This document shows positions 8,409 to 17,428 of a DNA stretch of 55,169 nucleotides, piece by piece (position 1 is the stretch's first letter; the number at the start of each line of letters is the position of its first letter). Both the position numbers and the translations under genes were made by a program. Under the pieces are notes generated by a model. It had not been told where the DNA came from, did not search any database, and saw only the letters and a program-made list of their open reading frames with translations. The stretch lies in assembly GCA_002420115.1 (NCBI GenBank), contig DIHK01000032.1, forward strand, positions 1 to 55,169, read 5' to 3'. The stretch comes from Nitrospira sp. UBA5698 (GTDB lineage Bacteria; Nitrospirota; Nitrospiria; Nitrospirales; Nitrospiraceae).

Positions 8409-9776
8409 ATGGGACAGGCTGTGACACCATTCATTCCTGAGAGTTATGCCAAGCAACTTTGGGCTGCGCTGCCACGGGGGGACTCGCTGGAGACTGTTGA
8501 GTGGAACAGACGCCACCGAGGTATCGTCTGGCTCTTAGGGTGTCACGCTGTGGGAGTCCCGCTGTTTAGCTTCATGACCGGCCTGTACGTCTGGCTTGGT
8601 CTCGTTGGCGGAGGGCTGTTGGCGGTCTGTGCCATTCTGGCCCTCACTCCATCACTGCGTGCACGGGTTCGTGCTGCGTTGACGACAGGTGGGTTGATAT
8701 TGGCTTCGACGCTGCTGGTCCATTTGTCCGGTGGGTATATCGAATCCCATTTTCATTTTTTTGTGATGATGGCGGTGATCGTCTTGTACCAGGATTGGGT
8801 GCCCTTTCTCCTGGCCCTCATCTCCGTTGTGGTTGATCATGGGCTCATCGGAACCCTCGCGCCGACCTTGGTATATAACCATTCTGGAGCTCAGCACCAT
8901 CCTTGGATCTGGGCCCTTATCCATGGCGGCTTTATCTTAGCCGAATGTGCGGCTCTCTTGGTCTATTGGCGAGTCAATGAAACCGTACAGGCGGATCTCT
9001 TCAAAGAAAAGGAACGAGCGGAGGCAGCAAGCAAAGCGAAATCTCAGTTCCTAGCGAACATGAGTCATGAGATCAGGACTCCGATGAATGGAGTGCTGGG
9101 CATGGCGGAACTGCTCTCGCATACCCCACTGACCGAGAAGCAACGGCGCTATGTGGACCAGATTCGTAGTTCAGGTGGCGACCTCCTGCACATCATCAAT
9201 GACATTCTCGACTTTTCGAAGATCGAGGCGGGCAAGATCGTGCTGGAGCGTAATCCGTTCGACCTGGCTGTGGTCATACGGGAGATTGTGGAATCATTTC
9301 TCGAACGGGCTCACGCCAAAGGGCTCATACTTTCCCACAGAGCGGAAGAGGGCATCCGGACCCACGTCGTGGGGGATGCCCATCGATTCCGCCAGGTCCT
9401 GACGAACTTGATCGGGAATGCCATCAAATTCACTGATGCCGGCACGATATCCGTGACGCTGCAGCGCAGCAACGGCTCGGCAGGATCGTTCCGGATAGCG
9501 GTTCAGGATAGTGGGATCGGTATTTCGCCGGAGGCTCAAGCGGCGCTTTTTCAGGAGTTCTCTCAAGTCGATGGGTCTTCGACGAGGAAACACGGAGGTA
9601 CGGGGCTCGGTCTGGCGATCTCCAAACGACTCGTCGAGATGATGCAGGGATCGATCGGGGTGGAGTCGGCACCGGGAGCCGGGTCGCAATTTTGGTTTAC
9701 GGTGCAGTTTGCTGAAGAGGAACTAGACGACTCGGTGACGGGCCGCGATTCTGGTGTAGGTCAAATTGCCGCGTAG
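8409..9776 (+). CDS. Membrane-bound sensor histidine kinase
   Basis: The N-terminal ~210 residues form a multi-helix membrane domain. It contains the motif HLSGGYIESHFHFFV followed by LYQDW, with several intramembrane histidines. Similar segments occur in other bacterial signalling proteins, but I know no ligand. The kinase core follows: a HisKA H-box (NMSHEIRTPMNG, the His near residue 220 of this start) and an HATPase_c domain with N-box LIGNAIKF, DSGIGI and GTGLGLAI. There is no receiver domain, so the partner is probably encoded downstream. I chose ATG 8409 because AGGAAG precedes it by 7 bases. ATG 8382, adding nine residues, is the alternative and lacks a ribosome site. It is the first gene of a co-directional set with the FIST protein and two hybrid kinases. 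Confidence 0.9.
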   Translation: MGQAVTPFIPESYAKQLWAALPRGDSLETVEWNRRHRGIVWLLGCHAVGVPLFSFMTGLYVWLGLVGGGLLAVCAILALTPSLRARVRAALTTGGLILASTLLVHLSGGYIESHFHFFVMMAVIVLYQDWVPFLLALISVVVDHGLIGTLAPTLVYNHSGAQHHPWIWALIHGGFILAECAALLVYWRVNETVQADLFKEKERAEAASKAKSQFLANMSHEIRTPMNGVLGMAELLSHTPLTEKQRRYVDQIRSSGGDLLHIINDILDFSKIEAGKIVLERNPFDLAVVIREIVESFLERAHAKGLILSHRAEEGIRTHVVGDAHRFRQVLTNLIGNAIKFTDAGTISVTLQRSNGSAGSFRIAVQDSGIGISPEAQAALFQEFSQVDGSSTRKHGGTGLGLAISKRLVEMMQGSIGVESAPGAGSQFWFTVQFAEEELDDSVTGRDSGVGQIAA

Positions 9777-9802
9777 CGAAGGACGCAAAAGGAGGCCATG
9801 AA

Positions 9803-10945
9803 ATGGAAGTCCATACGCTTGGGTTCGATCAGAAAACGCGCTGGTCAGTCAGCCATCGACCAAAGATTGATTCGTCTCGCACACTCATAGTGCTATTTGG
9901 ATCCTCAAGCCTTCTCGATGATGCCGGTCCAATCGAGGAATTGCTCCACGACTATCCTGACTCGCTTGCCATTGGCTGCTCAACGGCAGGGGAAATTCTG
10001 GGTACACAAATTTACGACGAGAGTGTGAGTGCGGCGCTCGTCAGACTTAATCACACTGATATTCGGATGGCCAGTGCTCCCGTACAGTCAGCGGATGATT
10101 CGTTTGCCGCCGGACAGGATATTGCACGGCAGCTGAACGATGCACGGCTCAGGGGCATCTTTGTCCTGTCCGATGGGCTCCAGGTGAATGGGAGCGAGCT
10201 GGTGCGGGGGCTCAACTCTCAGGTCTCATCATCGGTGGTTGGCACGGGAGGGTTGGCTGGGGATGGAGATCGCTTTCGTCGGACGTGGGTGTTGCACGGC
10301 AGGCGTCCTCAAGCCGGTTTTGTCACGGCGGTTGGGTTCTACGGTGACCACATCCGAATTGGGCATGGATCAAAAGGAGGCTGGGATCGATTTGGGCCGG
10401 AGCGCCGGGTGACCAAATCAAAAGGCAACGTACTCTATGAGCTTGATGGACGGCCTGCACTCGAACTGTACAAGGGATATCTTGGTGAGCGGGCCGCTGG
10501 GCTACCTGCAACCGGTCTGTTGTTTCCGTTGGCGTTGCGCGCCAACGTATCGGATCCCAAGAGTCTGGTTAGGACCATTTTGGCCGTGAATGAACGGGAC
10601 CAGTCGCTCACCTTCGCGGGCGACATTCAAGAAGGAACGCTGGCTCAGCTCATGAAGGCAAATTTCGACCGATTAGTTCAAGGCGCTTCGGAGGCCGCCA
10701 CATCAACGAAACTGTCGGCCAACGGATGTTCCAGTACCCTCGCGGTTGCGATTAGCTGTGTCGGACGGCGACTGGTTCTCGGGGAGCGGACCGAGGAGGA
10801 AACAGAGGCCACGTTGGATGTGCTTCCTCGCGGGACACAGCAGATCGGATTTTATTCCTACGGCGAGATTTCCCCCTATACCACAGGAACCTGTGATCTG
10901 CATAACCAGACGATGACCTTGACGACGTTGAGCGAGGCTGCCTGA
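9803..10945 (+). CDS. FIST-domain sensor protein (NosP candidate)
   Basis: This 380-residue soluble protein has the two-part FIST architecture: FIST_N about residues 25-215 with the diagnostic GCSTAGEI near 58-65, and FIST_C about 220-365 with GFYSYGEI near the end. FIST proteins are sensory modules. In Pseudomonas and relatives the NosP members are haem proteins that bind nitric oxide and control a co-transcribed hybrid kinase (NahK). Here the gene sits directly between a histidine kinase and a NahK-like hybrid kinase, which fits that arrangement. I cannot assign a haem ligand from sequence alone, so another small ligand remains possible. A strong AAAGGAGG site precedes the start by 8-9 bases. 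Confidence 0.88.
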   Translation: MEVHTLGFDQKTRWSVSHRPKIDSSRTLIVLFGSSSLLDDAGPIEELLHDYPDSLAIGCSTAGEILGTQIYDESVSAALVRLNHTDIRMASAPVQSADDSFAAGQDIARQLNDARLRGIFVLSDGLQVNGSELVRGLNSQVSSSVVGTGGLAGDGDRFRRTWVLHGRRPQAGFVTAVGFYGDHIRIGHGSKGGWDRFGPERRVTKSKGNVLYELDGRPALELYKGYLGERAAGLPATGLLFPLALRANVSDPKSLVRTILAVNERDQSLTFAGDIQEGTLAQLMKANFDRLVQGASEAATSTKLSANGCSSTLAVAISCVGRRLVLGERTEEETEATLDVLPRGTQQIGFYSYGEISPYTTGTCDLHNQTMTLTTLSEAA

Positions 10946-10951
10946 ATACTT

Positions 10952-13900
10952 ATGCATCCCTTACTGGCCCGACAACTGAAACGCTTGGGGCTCGATGAGG
11001 GGCAACCTCCATCTCCGGTGGTATGGGAGGAGCTGCTGAAGAGGATCGATCGGAGTTATCTTGAAGCCGACCAAGGCCATGCGCTCTTGGAGCGGTCGCT
11101 GGCTCTTTCTTCTGCAGAAATGCAGGAGCTGTATGCTCAGCTTAAGCAGAACAGCGAAACGCAACTCGAACAGGAGCGGAATACACTCCGGACGGTCCTG
11201 CAATCACTGGGTGATGGACTCTGCGTCGTGGATGCGGAGTGGAAGATTCAGATGGTCAATCCTCATGCTGAACTCTTGTTCGGGGAAACCAGTCACACGC
11301 TCATGGGTCGTTCCGTGTATCGGATGATTTCACCAGGTCCCGAAGAATACCGATCCGAATGTCTCATTACCGACTCGACCTTTCCTTCACTGGCTTCCGG
11401 TGAACCCTACCGAACGGATGATGGAGTACTGTTGACCAGGAACGGCGAACTGCTACCTATTGCCCTGGTTGTGACCCCTCTGCTGCTGACGGGCAAGGCA
11501 ATCGGCGCGGTTCTGGTGCTCAGAGACATCTCGCATCAGAAACGGGTTGACCAGGAACGTCAACAGACTGAGGACCTGCTCCGACGCATTAAGACTGGTT
11601 TGTCTGAATTGGCAGAAAGTCCAGAAATCTATAATGGAAACCTCGAGCAGGCCTTTCAAGCCATCACACGAGTGGCGGCGGTCTTTCTGTGTGTCGAGCG
11701 GGTCAGCATTTGGTTTTTTACGGAGAATCGTTCCACGATTCAATGTGCCAAGCTCTATCAATTCACCACCCAGGAATACTCGCAAGGCACTGTCCTGGCC
11801 GCAACGACGTATCCACGATACTTCAGAGAGCTGGAGACGGAACAATCGGTGGTGGCGGACGATGCGCAACACGATCCAAAGACGGCAGAGTTCACCGCAA
11901 GCTATTTAGCGCCTCTGGGGATTACCTCGATGCTTGATGTGCCGATCCGTTCCGGCGGTCAGATGGTGGGGGTGATCTGTCACGAACACATTGGCCCTAT
12001 GCGAACGTGGACGTTGGAGGAGCAACATTTTGCCGTGTCGGTGGCCAACACGCTCACCTTGGCCCTTGAGGCGGCTGACCGGAAAAAGGTTGAGCAGGCC
12101 CTTCGGACGAGCGAAGGGCGCCTGGCGATGACGGTCCAGAGCACAAACATCGGGATTTGGGATTGGGATCTTAGTTCCAATGATGTGTATTTCTCTCCTG
12201 AATGGAAGCGGCAGCTGGGATATGAGGATCATGAGTTCGCTAATTCGTTTCAGGAGTGGGAATGTCGAGTCCATCCGGACGACCATGAGCGTGCACTCGG
12301 TGCAATTGAGGCCTATCTCAATGGACGAGTGGAGGCACTCGAGAATGAGCATCGTCTTCGCCATAAAGATGGATCATATCGATGGATTCTTGCCCGTGGA
12401 ACCATCATTAGAAATGAGGGAGCACTCTCGTCTCGCATGGTCGGCATCCACATCGATGTAACTGACCGGAAAGCTGCTGAAGATGTCCTGCGTCAAGCCA
12501 AAGACGCCGCTGAAGCGGCGAGTCGTGCGAAGAGCCAATTTCTTGCCAACATGAGCCACGAGATTAGGACACCGATGAACGGCGTGTTGGGCCTGGCGGA
12601 GTTGTTGCTTCGCTATCCGCTTAATGAGAAAGAGCGTCACTTGACCCAATCGATTCATCGATCCGGATCCGTGCTCCTCGCCATCATCAATGACATTCTC
12701 GACTTCTCAAAAATCGAGGCGGGGAAATTACAATTAGAGGCGATCCCCTTTGAGGTGCGACGGACTTTCGAGGAAGCCCTTGCGGTGTCTTCCTCTACTG
12801 CAGAACAAAAAGGGCTGAGACTCTCGTGTCAGATCGACCCGCACATTCCGTCTGCCCTGATCGGTGATCCGACAAGGTTGAGACAGATCATCGTCAATCT
12901 GGTCAGCAATGCGGTGAAATTCACCGAGCAGGGTACGGTCACTGTCAGTGCGGAGCTGACAGAGACAAGCGAAGGGCGATCCGGGTTGTCCGTCAGCGTC
13001 ACCGATACGGGTATTGGGATTTCTCTTGAAGCCCAGTCAAACATCTTCGATGCCTTCTCCCAAGCAGATGGGTCGACAACGAGGAAGTATGGTGGAACAG
13101 GGTTAGGCTTGGCCATTGTCAAGCAACTGGTGACCCTCATGGGTGGGACGATTGAGCTCCAGAGTCGTCCAGGTGAGGGCACCTGTTTCCGATTCACGGT
13201 TTACTGTAAGTCCGCTGCTATGCCGACTCAGAGGCCGCCGGAATCGTTCACGGTGCCTGCCGCGCGCGGTGAAACCGTCAGTGATCAGCGTCCTGTGAAA
13301 ACAGGTGATGTGCGTATTCTTCTGGTGGAGGATAATCCCGTGAACCGCGAAGTGGCTTGCGGCATGTTGGAAGTACTTCATTGTCGCATCGACACGGCAG
13401 AAAATGGCCGAGAAGCCCTTGATGCAATAGCCAAGACCGACTATGCACTCGTCTTTATGGATTGTCAGATGCCAGAAATGGATGGATTGACGGCGACCAA
13501 ACTGATCAGAGCTCGGGAAGCGGAACGTGCCGGACAGGCTGAAGACGAGACAGAGGCCCCCCCGACACGACTGCCGATCGTGGCGTTGACGGCGCATGCG
13601 ATGCAGGGTGACAGAGAGCAGTGTCTCTCTGTCGGTATGGACGACCACCTGAGCAAACCGTTTACCCTCGTGCAGCTTGAGCACATGCTGGCTCGGTGGC
13701 TTCCCAACTGGCCCGGGCGCGATGTCAGTCAGCGGACGATCCCCTCTGCTTCCATCAAGAAAGAGACGATGGGTGACTTACAACAGGATCCGCGTCGCGT
13801 ATCAGAGTCGGTAGGGCAACCCGCTGGATCGATCATTGATCAAACCGCGTTGGCCGGGATCCGCGCACTTCAACGTTCAGGACAGCCTGATATTGTCGTG

Positions 13901-14191
13901 CGTGTCGTGACGTCGTATCTCGACACATCCCCGGACATTGTTGACCGAATACGTTCAGCCGCACGGTCACAGAGTGCGACGGAGCTGCGTGCCGCGGCGC
14001 ATCGCCTGAAGTCGAGCAGCGCTCAGCTTGGAGCCATGGCGGTTTCCGCTGATTGCCGAGAATTGGAGCAGATGGGGGAACGCCAAGATCTTACGCATGT
14101 CGATGAGGTGATAGCCCGGCTGGATCAGCATTATGCGGCGGCCTGTGATGCGCTTCGAGGCGAGGTGACCAAGGGAAGAACTGCGGCATGA
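10952..14191 (+). CDS. Hybrid sensor kinase PAS-GAF-PAS-HisKA-HATPase-REC-HPt
   Basis: This is a 1079-residue cytoplasmic hybrid kinase. In order: an N-terminal helical region (about 1-75) with the motif ADQGHALLERSLALSS that I associate with FIST-linked kinases; PAS (about 80-200); GAF (about 225-375); PAS (about 390-510); HisKA with NMSHEIRTPMNG (His near 536); HATPase_c (about 640-755); a receiver (about 788-915) with the phospho-acceptor Asp in FMDCQMP near 836; and a C-terminal HPt domain with AAAHRLKSSS (about 965-1065). All phosphorelay residues are present, so the protein could carry out a complete His-Asp-His relay. It begins 6 bases after the FIST gene and overlaps the next gene by 4 bases (ATGA). 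Confidence 0.93.
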   Translation: MHPLLARQLKRLGLDEGQPPSPVVWEELLKRIDRSYLEADQGHALLERSLALSSAEMQELYAQLKQNSETQLEQERNTLRTVLQSLGDGLCVVDAEWKIQMVNPHAELLFGETSHTLMGRSVYRMISPGPEEYRSECLITDSTFPSLASGEPYRTDDGVLLTRNGELLPIALVVTPLLLTGKAIGAVLVLRDISHQKRVDQERQQTEDLLRRIKTGLSELAESPEIYNGNLEQAFQAITRVAAVFLCVERVSIWFFTENRSTIQCAKLYQFTTQEYSQGTVLAATTYPRYFRELETEQSVVADDAQHDPKTAEFTASYLAPLGITSMLDVPIRSGGQMVGVICHEHIGPMRTWTLEEQHFAVSVANTLTLALEAADRKKVEQALRTSEGRLAMTVQSTNIGIWDWDLSSNDVYFSPEWKRQLGYEDHEFANSFQEWECRVHPDDHERALGAIEAYLNGRVEALENEHRLRHKDGSYRWILARGTIIRNEGALSSRMVGIHIDVTDRKAAEDVLRQAKDAAEAASRAKSQFLANMSHEIRTPMNGVLGLAELLLRYPLNEKERHLTQSIHRSGSVLLAIINDILDFSKIEAGKLQLEAIPFEVRRTFEEALAVSSSTAEQKGLRLSCQIDPHIPSALIGDPTRLRQIIVNLVSNAVKFTEQGTVTVSAELTETSEGRSGLSVSVTDTGIGISLEAQSNIFDAFSQADGSTTRKYGGTGLGLAIVKQLVTLMGGTIELQSRPGEGTCFRFTVYCKSAAMPTQRPPESFTVPAARGETVSDQRPVKTGDVRILLVEDNPVNREVACGMLEVLHCRIDTAENGREALDAIAKTDYALVFMDCQMPEMDGLTATKLIRAREAERAGQAEDETEAPPTRLPIVALTAHAMQGDREQCLSVGMDDHLSKPFTLVQLEHMLARWLPNWPGRDVSQRTIPSASIKKETMGDLQQDPRRVSESVGQPAGSIIDQTALAGIRALQRSGQPDIVVRVVTSYLDTSPDIVDRIRSAARSQSATELRAAAHRLKSSSAQLGAMAVSADCRELEQMGERQDLTHVDEVIARLDQHYAAACDALRGEVTKGRTAA

Positions 14192-15738
14192 CTACCGAAC
14201 GACGACCGACGGTTCTGATTGTCGACGATGATACCATTGCCCGCATGCTTGCACGCGAGGCGCTGGAACAGTCTGGCTGGTTGGTTGAAGAGGCAGAGAA
14301 CGGACGTCTTGGAATTGAGGCGTTTGTCCGCCATCATCCTGATCTGGTGCTGCTGGATATCATGATGCCGGAGATGGATGGGTTTGCCGTCTGCGCGGAG
14401 GTGAGGCGGTTCCCCAATGGAGCGCATACACCGGTGCTTATGATGACCGGGTTGGAGGACTATCAATCGATTACGCAGGCCTACGATGTCGGAGCGACCG
14501 ATTTTATCGTCAAGCCGATCAATGGGCTGTTGCTCAGCCATCGGGTGCGCTACATGCTGAGGGCCGGCCACGCCATGCGCGAGTTGCGCGACAGTCAGGA
14601 GAAGCTGGTTCAGGCTCGCGACGCCGCATTGGAAGGAGCCCGGTTGAAATCCGAGTTCTTGGCCACCATCAGTCATGAGATCCGGACACCGATGAACGGC
14701 ATCATCGGGATGGATGACTTGCTGCTCGATACAGAGCTGACATCGGAGCAGCGAGATTGTGCGGAAACGATCAAGGCCTCTGCCATGGCATTGCTGGAAA
14801 TCGTCAACGACATTTTGGATTTCTCCAAGTTGGAGTCGGGACGCGTGACGCTGAGCCACGAAGAGTTTGAGATCCATGGGATGGTGCAGGACTATCTAAT
14901 GCCGTTCCGAGAGCGTGCCGAGGAGAAACACGTCCTACTTCGGCATGCCATCGCGTCTACCGTTCCGGCCAAGCTCTGGGGTGATCGCGTGCGCCTAGGG
15001 CGTCTGCTGTCTGTGCTCCTCAACAACGCGCTCAAGTTCACGGAACGAGGTGAGATCTCACTACAGGTCGGTCTCACTCCACAGGTACCTACGGGTATGG
15101 AGTCCAGATCTCTAGATAGAGCAAGCTGGATAAGGTTTACTGTCACTGACACAGGAATTGGTATTGGTAAGGCCGATGCAGATCGATTGTTCCAGCCCTT
15201 TGTCCAGGCAGATGGATCCTATCGAAGGAAATATGGAGGGATGGGACTGGGATTGGCCCTTGCGAAGCAGCTTGTGGAAGTGATGGGTGGAAGAATCGAA
15301 TTCGAGAGTGAGCTCGGGAGAGGAAGCCGTTTCTGGTTTGACCTTCCGTGTACCTCGGTAAGCCCGAGCCCTCCACCGGCCGTGAGACAGCGGAATGCAC
15401 TCATCTATGTGAGGGAAGCGGTCAGTCAGGCGATAGTCAGCAGAACCTTGGAAAAGCTCGGTTACTACATCGTGAGCCCTGTGAACCTGGCCGGTCTGGA
15501 TCAGATTGGCCCGGAACGCTCTCCCGAGGTATTGGTGGTGGAGTTCAGTGTGTTGACCTCGGAGGCAGAGCGTATTCAGGTACAACGGTTGAAAGAACGG
15601 TTTCCCCAGCTACGAATTCTTTGCTTGACTGAGGACACACCCTGCCGCGAGATGCTATGCGAATTTCCCCTCCACGTTGATGGCTATCTCAATAAACCGC
15701 TTACTGTTGAGGCCATCAAGGCCGCAGCGGGAACTTAG
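14188..15738 (+). CDS. Receiver-histidine kinase hybrid with degenerate C-terminal receiver
   Basis: This 516-residue protein starts with a complete receiver (about 5-125, acceptor Asp near 57 in LLDIMMPEMDG). A HisKA domain with ISHEIRTPMNG (His near 162) and HATPase_c (about 265-390, DTGIGIG, GMGLGLAL) follow. The last ~115 residues fold-match a second receiver: they keep the helical/strand rhythm and the LNKP element, but the acceptor position reads VVEFSV with no Asp. That domain is probably a pseudo-receiver. The order REC before kinase suggests that it receives phosphate from the preceding HPt and retunes its own kinase. The start codon overlaps the previous stop (ATGA), which implies translational coupling. 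No output DNA-binding domain is present. Confidence 0.9.
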   Translation: MTTERRPTVLIVDDDTIARMLAREALEQSGWLVEEAENGRLGIEAFVRHHPDLVLLDIMMPEMDGFAVCAEVRRFPNGAHTPVLMMTGLEDYQSITQAYDVGATDFIVKPINGLLLSHRVRYMLRAGHAMRELRDSQEKLVQARDAALEGARLKSEFLATISHEIRTPMNGIIGMDDLLLDTELTSEQRDCAETIKASAMALLEIVNDILDFSKLESGRVTLSHEEFEIHGMVQDYLMPFRERAEEKHVLLRHAIASTVPAKLWGDRVRLGRLLSVLLNNALKFTERGEISLQVGLTPQVPTGMESRSLDRASWIRFTVTDTGIGIGKADADRLFQPFVQADGSYRRKYGGMGLGLALAKQLVEVMGGRIEFESELGRGSRFWFDLPCTSVSPSPPPAVRQRNALIYVREAVSQAIVSRTLEKLGYYIVSPVNLAGLDQIGPERSPEVLVVEFSVLTSEAERIQVQRLKERFPQLRILCLTEDTPCREMLCEFPLHVDGYLNKPLTVEAIKAAAGT

Positions 15739-15900
15739 GCGGACTTGTGGTTCGTCAGCAATGTGTCGACGAGAATCGGTCGGTCCCTGGGTATGGGGGC
15801 TGATCGTACCACACCTCTCCCATCGAGTGGTTCCATAGCGTACCGACTCGTTTCAAACCAACGGCTGTGCCCTTTCCCTATCTGTGAACGAATCAACGGC

Positions 15901-16476
15901 TCAATGTTTCTTGTCCTTCTGCATAATCTTGTCTGTCCAGGCCAGCAAGATTGCGGAAGCGAGGAAGGTCATGTGAATAAAGATTTTCCATTTCAGGTGT
16001 TCCGGGTTTTCATTGGCAACATCCACAAATCCCTTCAGCAAATGAATGCTGGAGATGCCGATCAAGGATGCCGCGAGTTTGATCTTGATGGTCCCAGGAT
16101 CGACGTGCGTCAGCCAATCAGGACGATCAGGATGATGCTCTAGATCCAGCTTGCTCACAAACGTCGCATACCCACCGATCACCACCATGGTCAACAGATT
16201 GGCCACCATGGTGACATCAATTAAGCCTAAGACGCCCAGCATAAAGACCGTTTCGTCCATCTTGTTGATATGAATCACCATTTCCCACAGTTCGACGAGA
16301 AACTTGTAGGCGTAGAGGAGTTCTGCCACGATCAGTCCGGCATAGAGGGGCGCCTGAATCCATCGACTGGCAAAGACAACCGATTCGAAGACGGCCTCGA
16401 CCTGATTGCTGGCGGAGTGAGTGGGCTTATGCGAACGGTGGGTTTCCCGGGTGTCGGGTAAACCAGAGTCGGACAT
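15901..16476 (-). CDS. YqhA/UPF0114 family membrane protein
   Basis: This 191-residue inner-membrane protein matches the YqhA (TIGR00645) family. It has an SRWIQAPLYAGL motif at the end of a hydrophilic N-terminus, then transmembrane segments including LGLIDVTMVANLLTMVVIGGY, a polar loop and two C-terminal hydrophobic segments ending in a lysine-rich tail. The function of the family is unknown. An AGGAG site precedes the ATG. The gene lies alone between two signalling blocks, convergent with the kinase operon that ends at 15738. Confidence 0.92.
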   Translation of the reverse strand: MSDSGLPDTRETHRSHKPTHSASNQVEAVFESVVFASRWIQAPLYAGLIVAELLYAYKFLVELWEMVIHINKMDETVFMLGVLGLIDVTMVANLLTMVVIGGYATFVSKLDLEHHPDRPDWLTHVDPGTIKIKLAASLIGISSIHLLKGFVDVANENPEHLKWKIFIHMTFLASAILLAWTDKIMQKDKKH

Positions 16477-16588
16477 TACAACGCTCCTTTCAGAAGAAAC
16501 GATGACCTATTTAGTCGGGTCAAGCGATAGTCGTCCGTATCCTAGTCAGGGGATCGAGGCCTGTCAATTCGTGAGCGCAGTGAGGAGG

Positions 16589-17275
16589 TTACGTTCCTGG
16601 AGCGTTGTTGGTCGGCGTTGATAGTTGGGGAGTGTGAGGCGTACAGGTGATCTGCGATAACTGCTTGATCAAACTCTCGGCTCGCGTGCAGGCCAGCTTG
16701 ATCTGTTCTGCGCAATATTGTGACGGATCTTCCGCAGACAGTCGAGCAAGGAGAATGTCGGCAAATCCATTGATGGATGTCAGGCAGTTGTTCAAGTCGT
16801 GTGCAACTTTCGTCAGGGGTAACGATAGGGTCTGGTGAGCGTCGGCCGAAGGCACTGGTTTCGTAACTGTCCGGGGGCAAGCGACTCTGATCAAGGCGCT
16901 GGTGATAGACAAACGGAGTGTCTCGGCCGAAGGTGGAATTACAGGTAACACTTCATGGGCTCCAGCACGGATGGCGTCGGACAGCCTTGTGGGATCGGTC
17001 GTTCGGTGGAAGCCGATGATTGCACTGGAGGCGGCTGTCTCTCGTACGCACTCCACCGCGTCTCGTCCGGCATCATCCGACAGAGAGAGGTCTATGAGAA
17101 TCACCGGGACGTGATGGGCCTGTAAGTAGGTGAGTCCCTCCTCAAGGGACAACACGACATCCAGTGTCACCGACGAATGATAGGCAAGGACTATCAGCTC
17201 TCGGAATGCCTGGGCGAGGTCAGGATCGGGCTCGATCAAAAGTGCCGCACTTGATGATGATAATTCTGTGGACAT
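16589..17275 (-). CDS. Receiver plus DHp-like protein without kinase ATPase domain
   Basis: The 228-residue product has a receiver-like domain (about 1-125). Its acceptor candidate is the Asp in ILIDLSLSDDAG, and an acidic ESDP-like site lies near the N-terminus (IEPDPD). A helical hairpin follows with VAHDLNNCLTSINGFADILL (about 155-175), the H-box type of the HDLNN histidine kinases. The protein ends about 50 residues later, and no HATPase_c domain follows in any frame before the next gene. It may be a phosphotransfer protein or a truncated kinase. No good ribosome site is seen at this ATG, so the start is uncertain. Its neighbours are other two-component genes on the same strand. Confidence 0.7.
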   Translation of the reverse strand: MSTELSSSSAALLIEPDPDLAQAFRELIVLAYHSSVTLDVVLSLEEGLTYLQAHHVPVILIDLSLSDDAGRDAVECVRETAASSAIIGFHRTTDPTRLSDAIRAGAHEVLPVIPPSAETLRLSITSALIRVACPRTVTKPVPSADAHQTLSLPLTKVAHDLNNCLTSINGFADILLARLSAEDPSQYCAEQIKLACTRAESLIKQLSQITCTPHTPQLSTPTNNAPGT

Positions 17276-17352
17276 GTTCAGTATGCTAATGGTCTGCCCT
17301 GCAGTGATACTGGACGACGTATCATTTCAAGTCCGCGTTTGAGACTAGAGTG

Positions 17353-17417
17353 ACTCTGTTCTTATCGGAATACGGCACAGAGTTCTTTACCAGGGAAGGT
17401 TTGGCAAGCAGTTGCCA
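17353..17417 (-). terminator. Hairpins downstream of the NarL-type regulator
   Basis: Two perfect short stems lie just past the regulator stop: TGGCAA (17402-17407) with TTGCCA (17412-17417), and ACTCTGT (17353-17359) with ACAGAGT (17377-17383). Neither is followed by a clear T-run on the minus strand. This is a weak terminator call. Confidence 0.3.
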
Positions 17418-17428
17418 TCAGAATGTAT

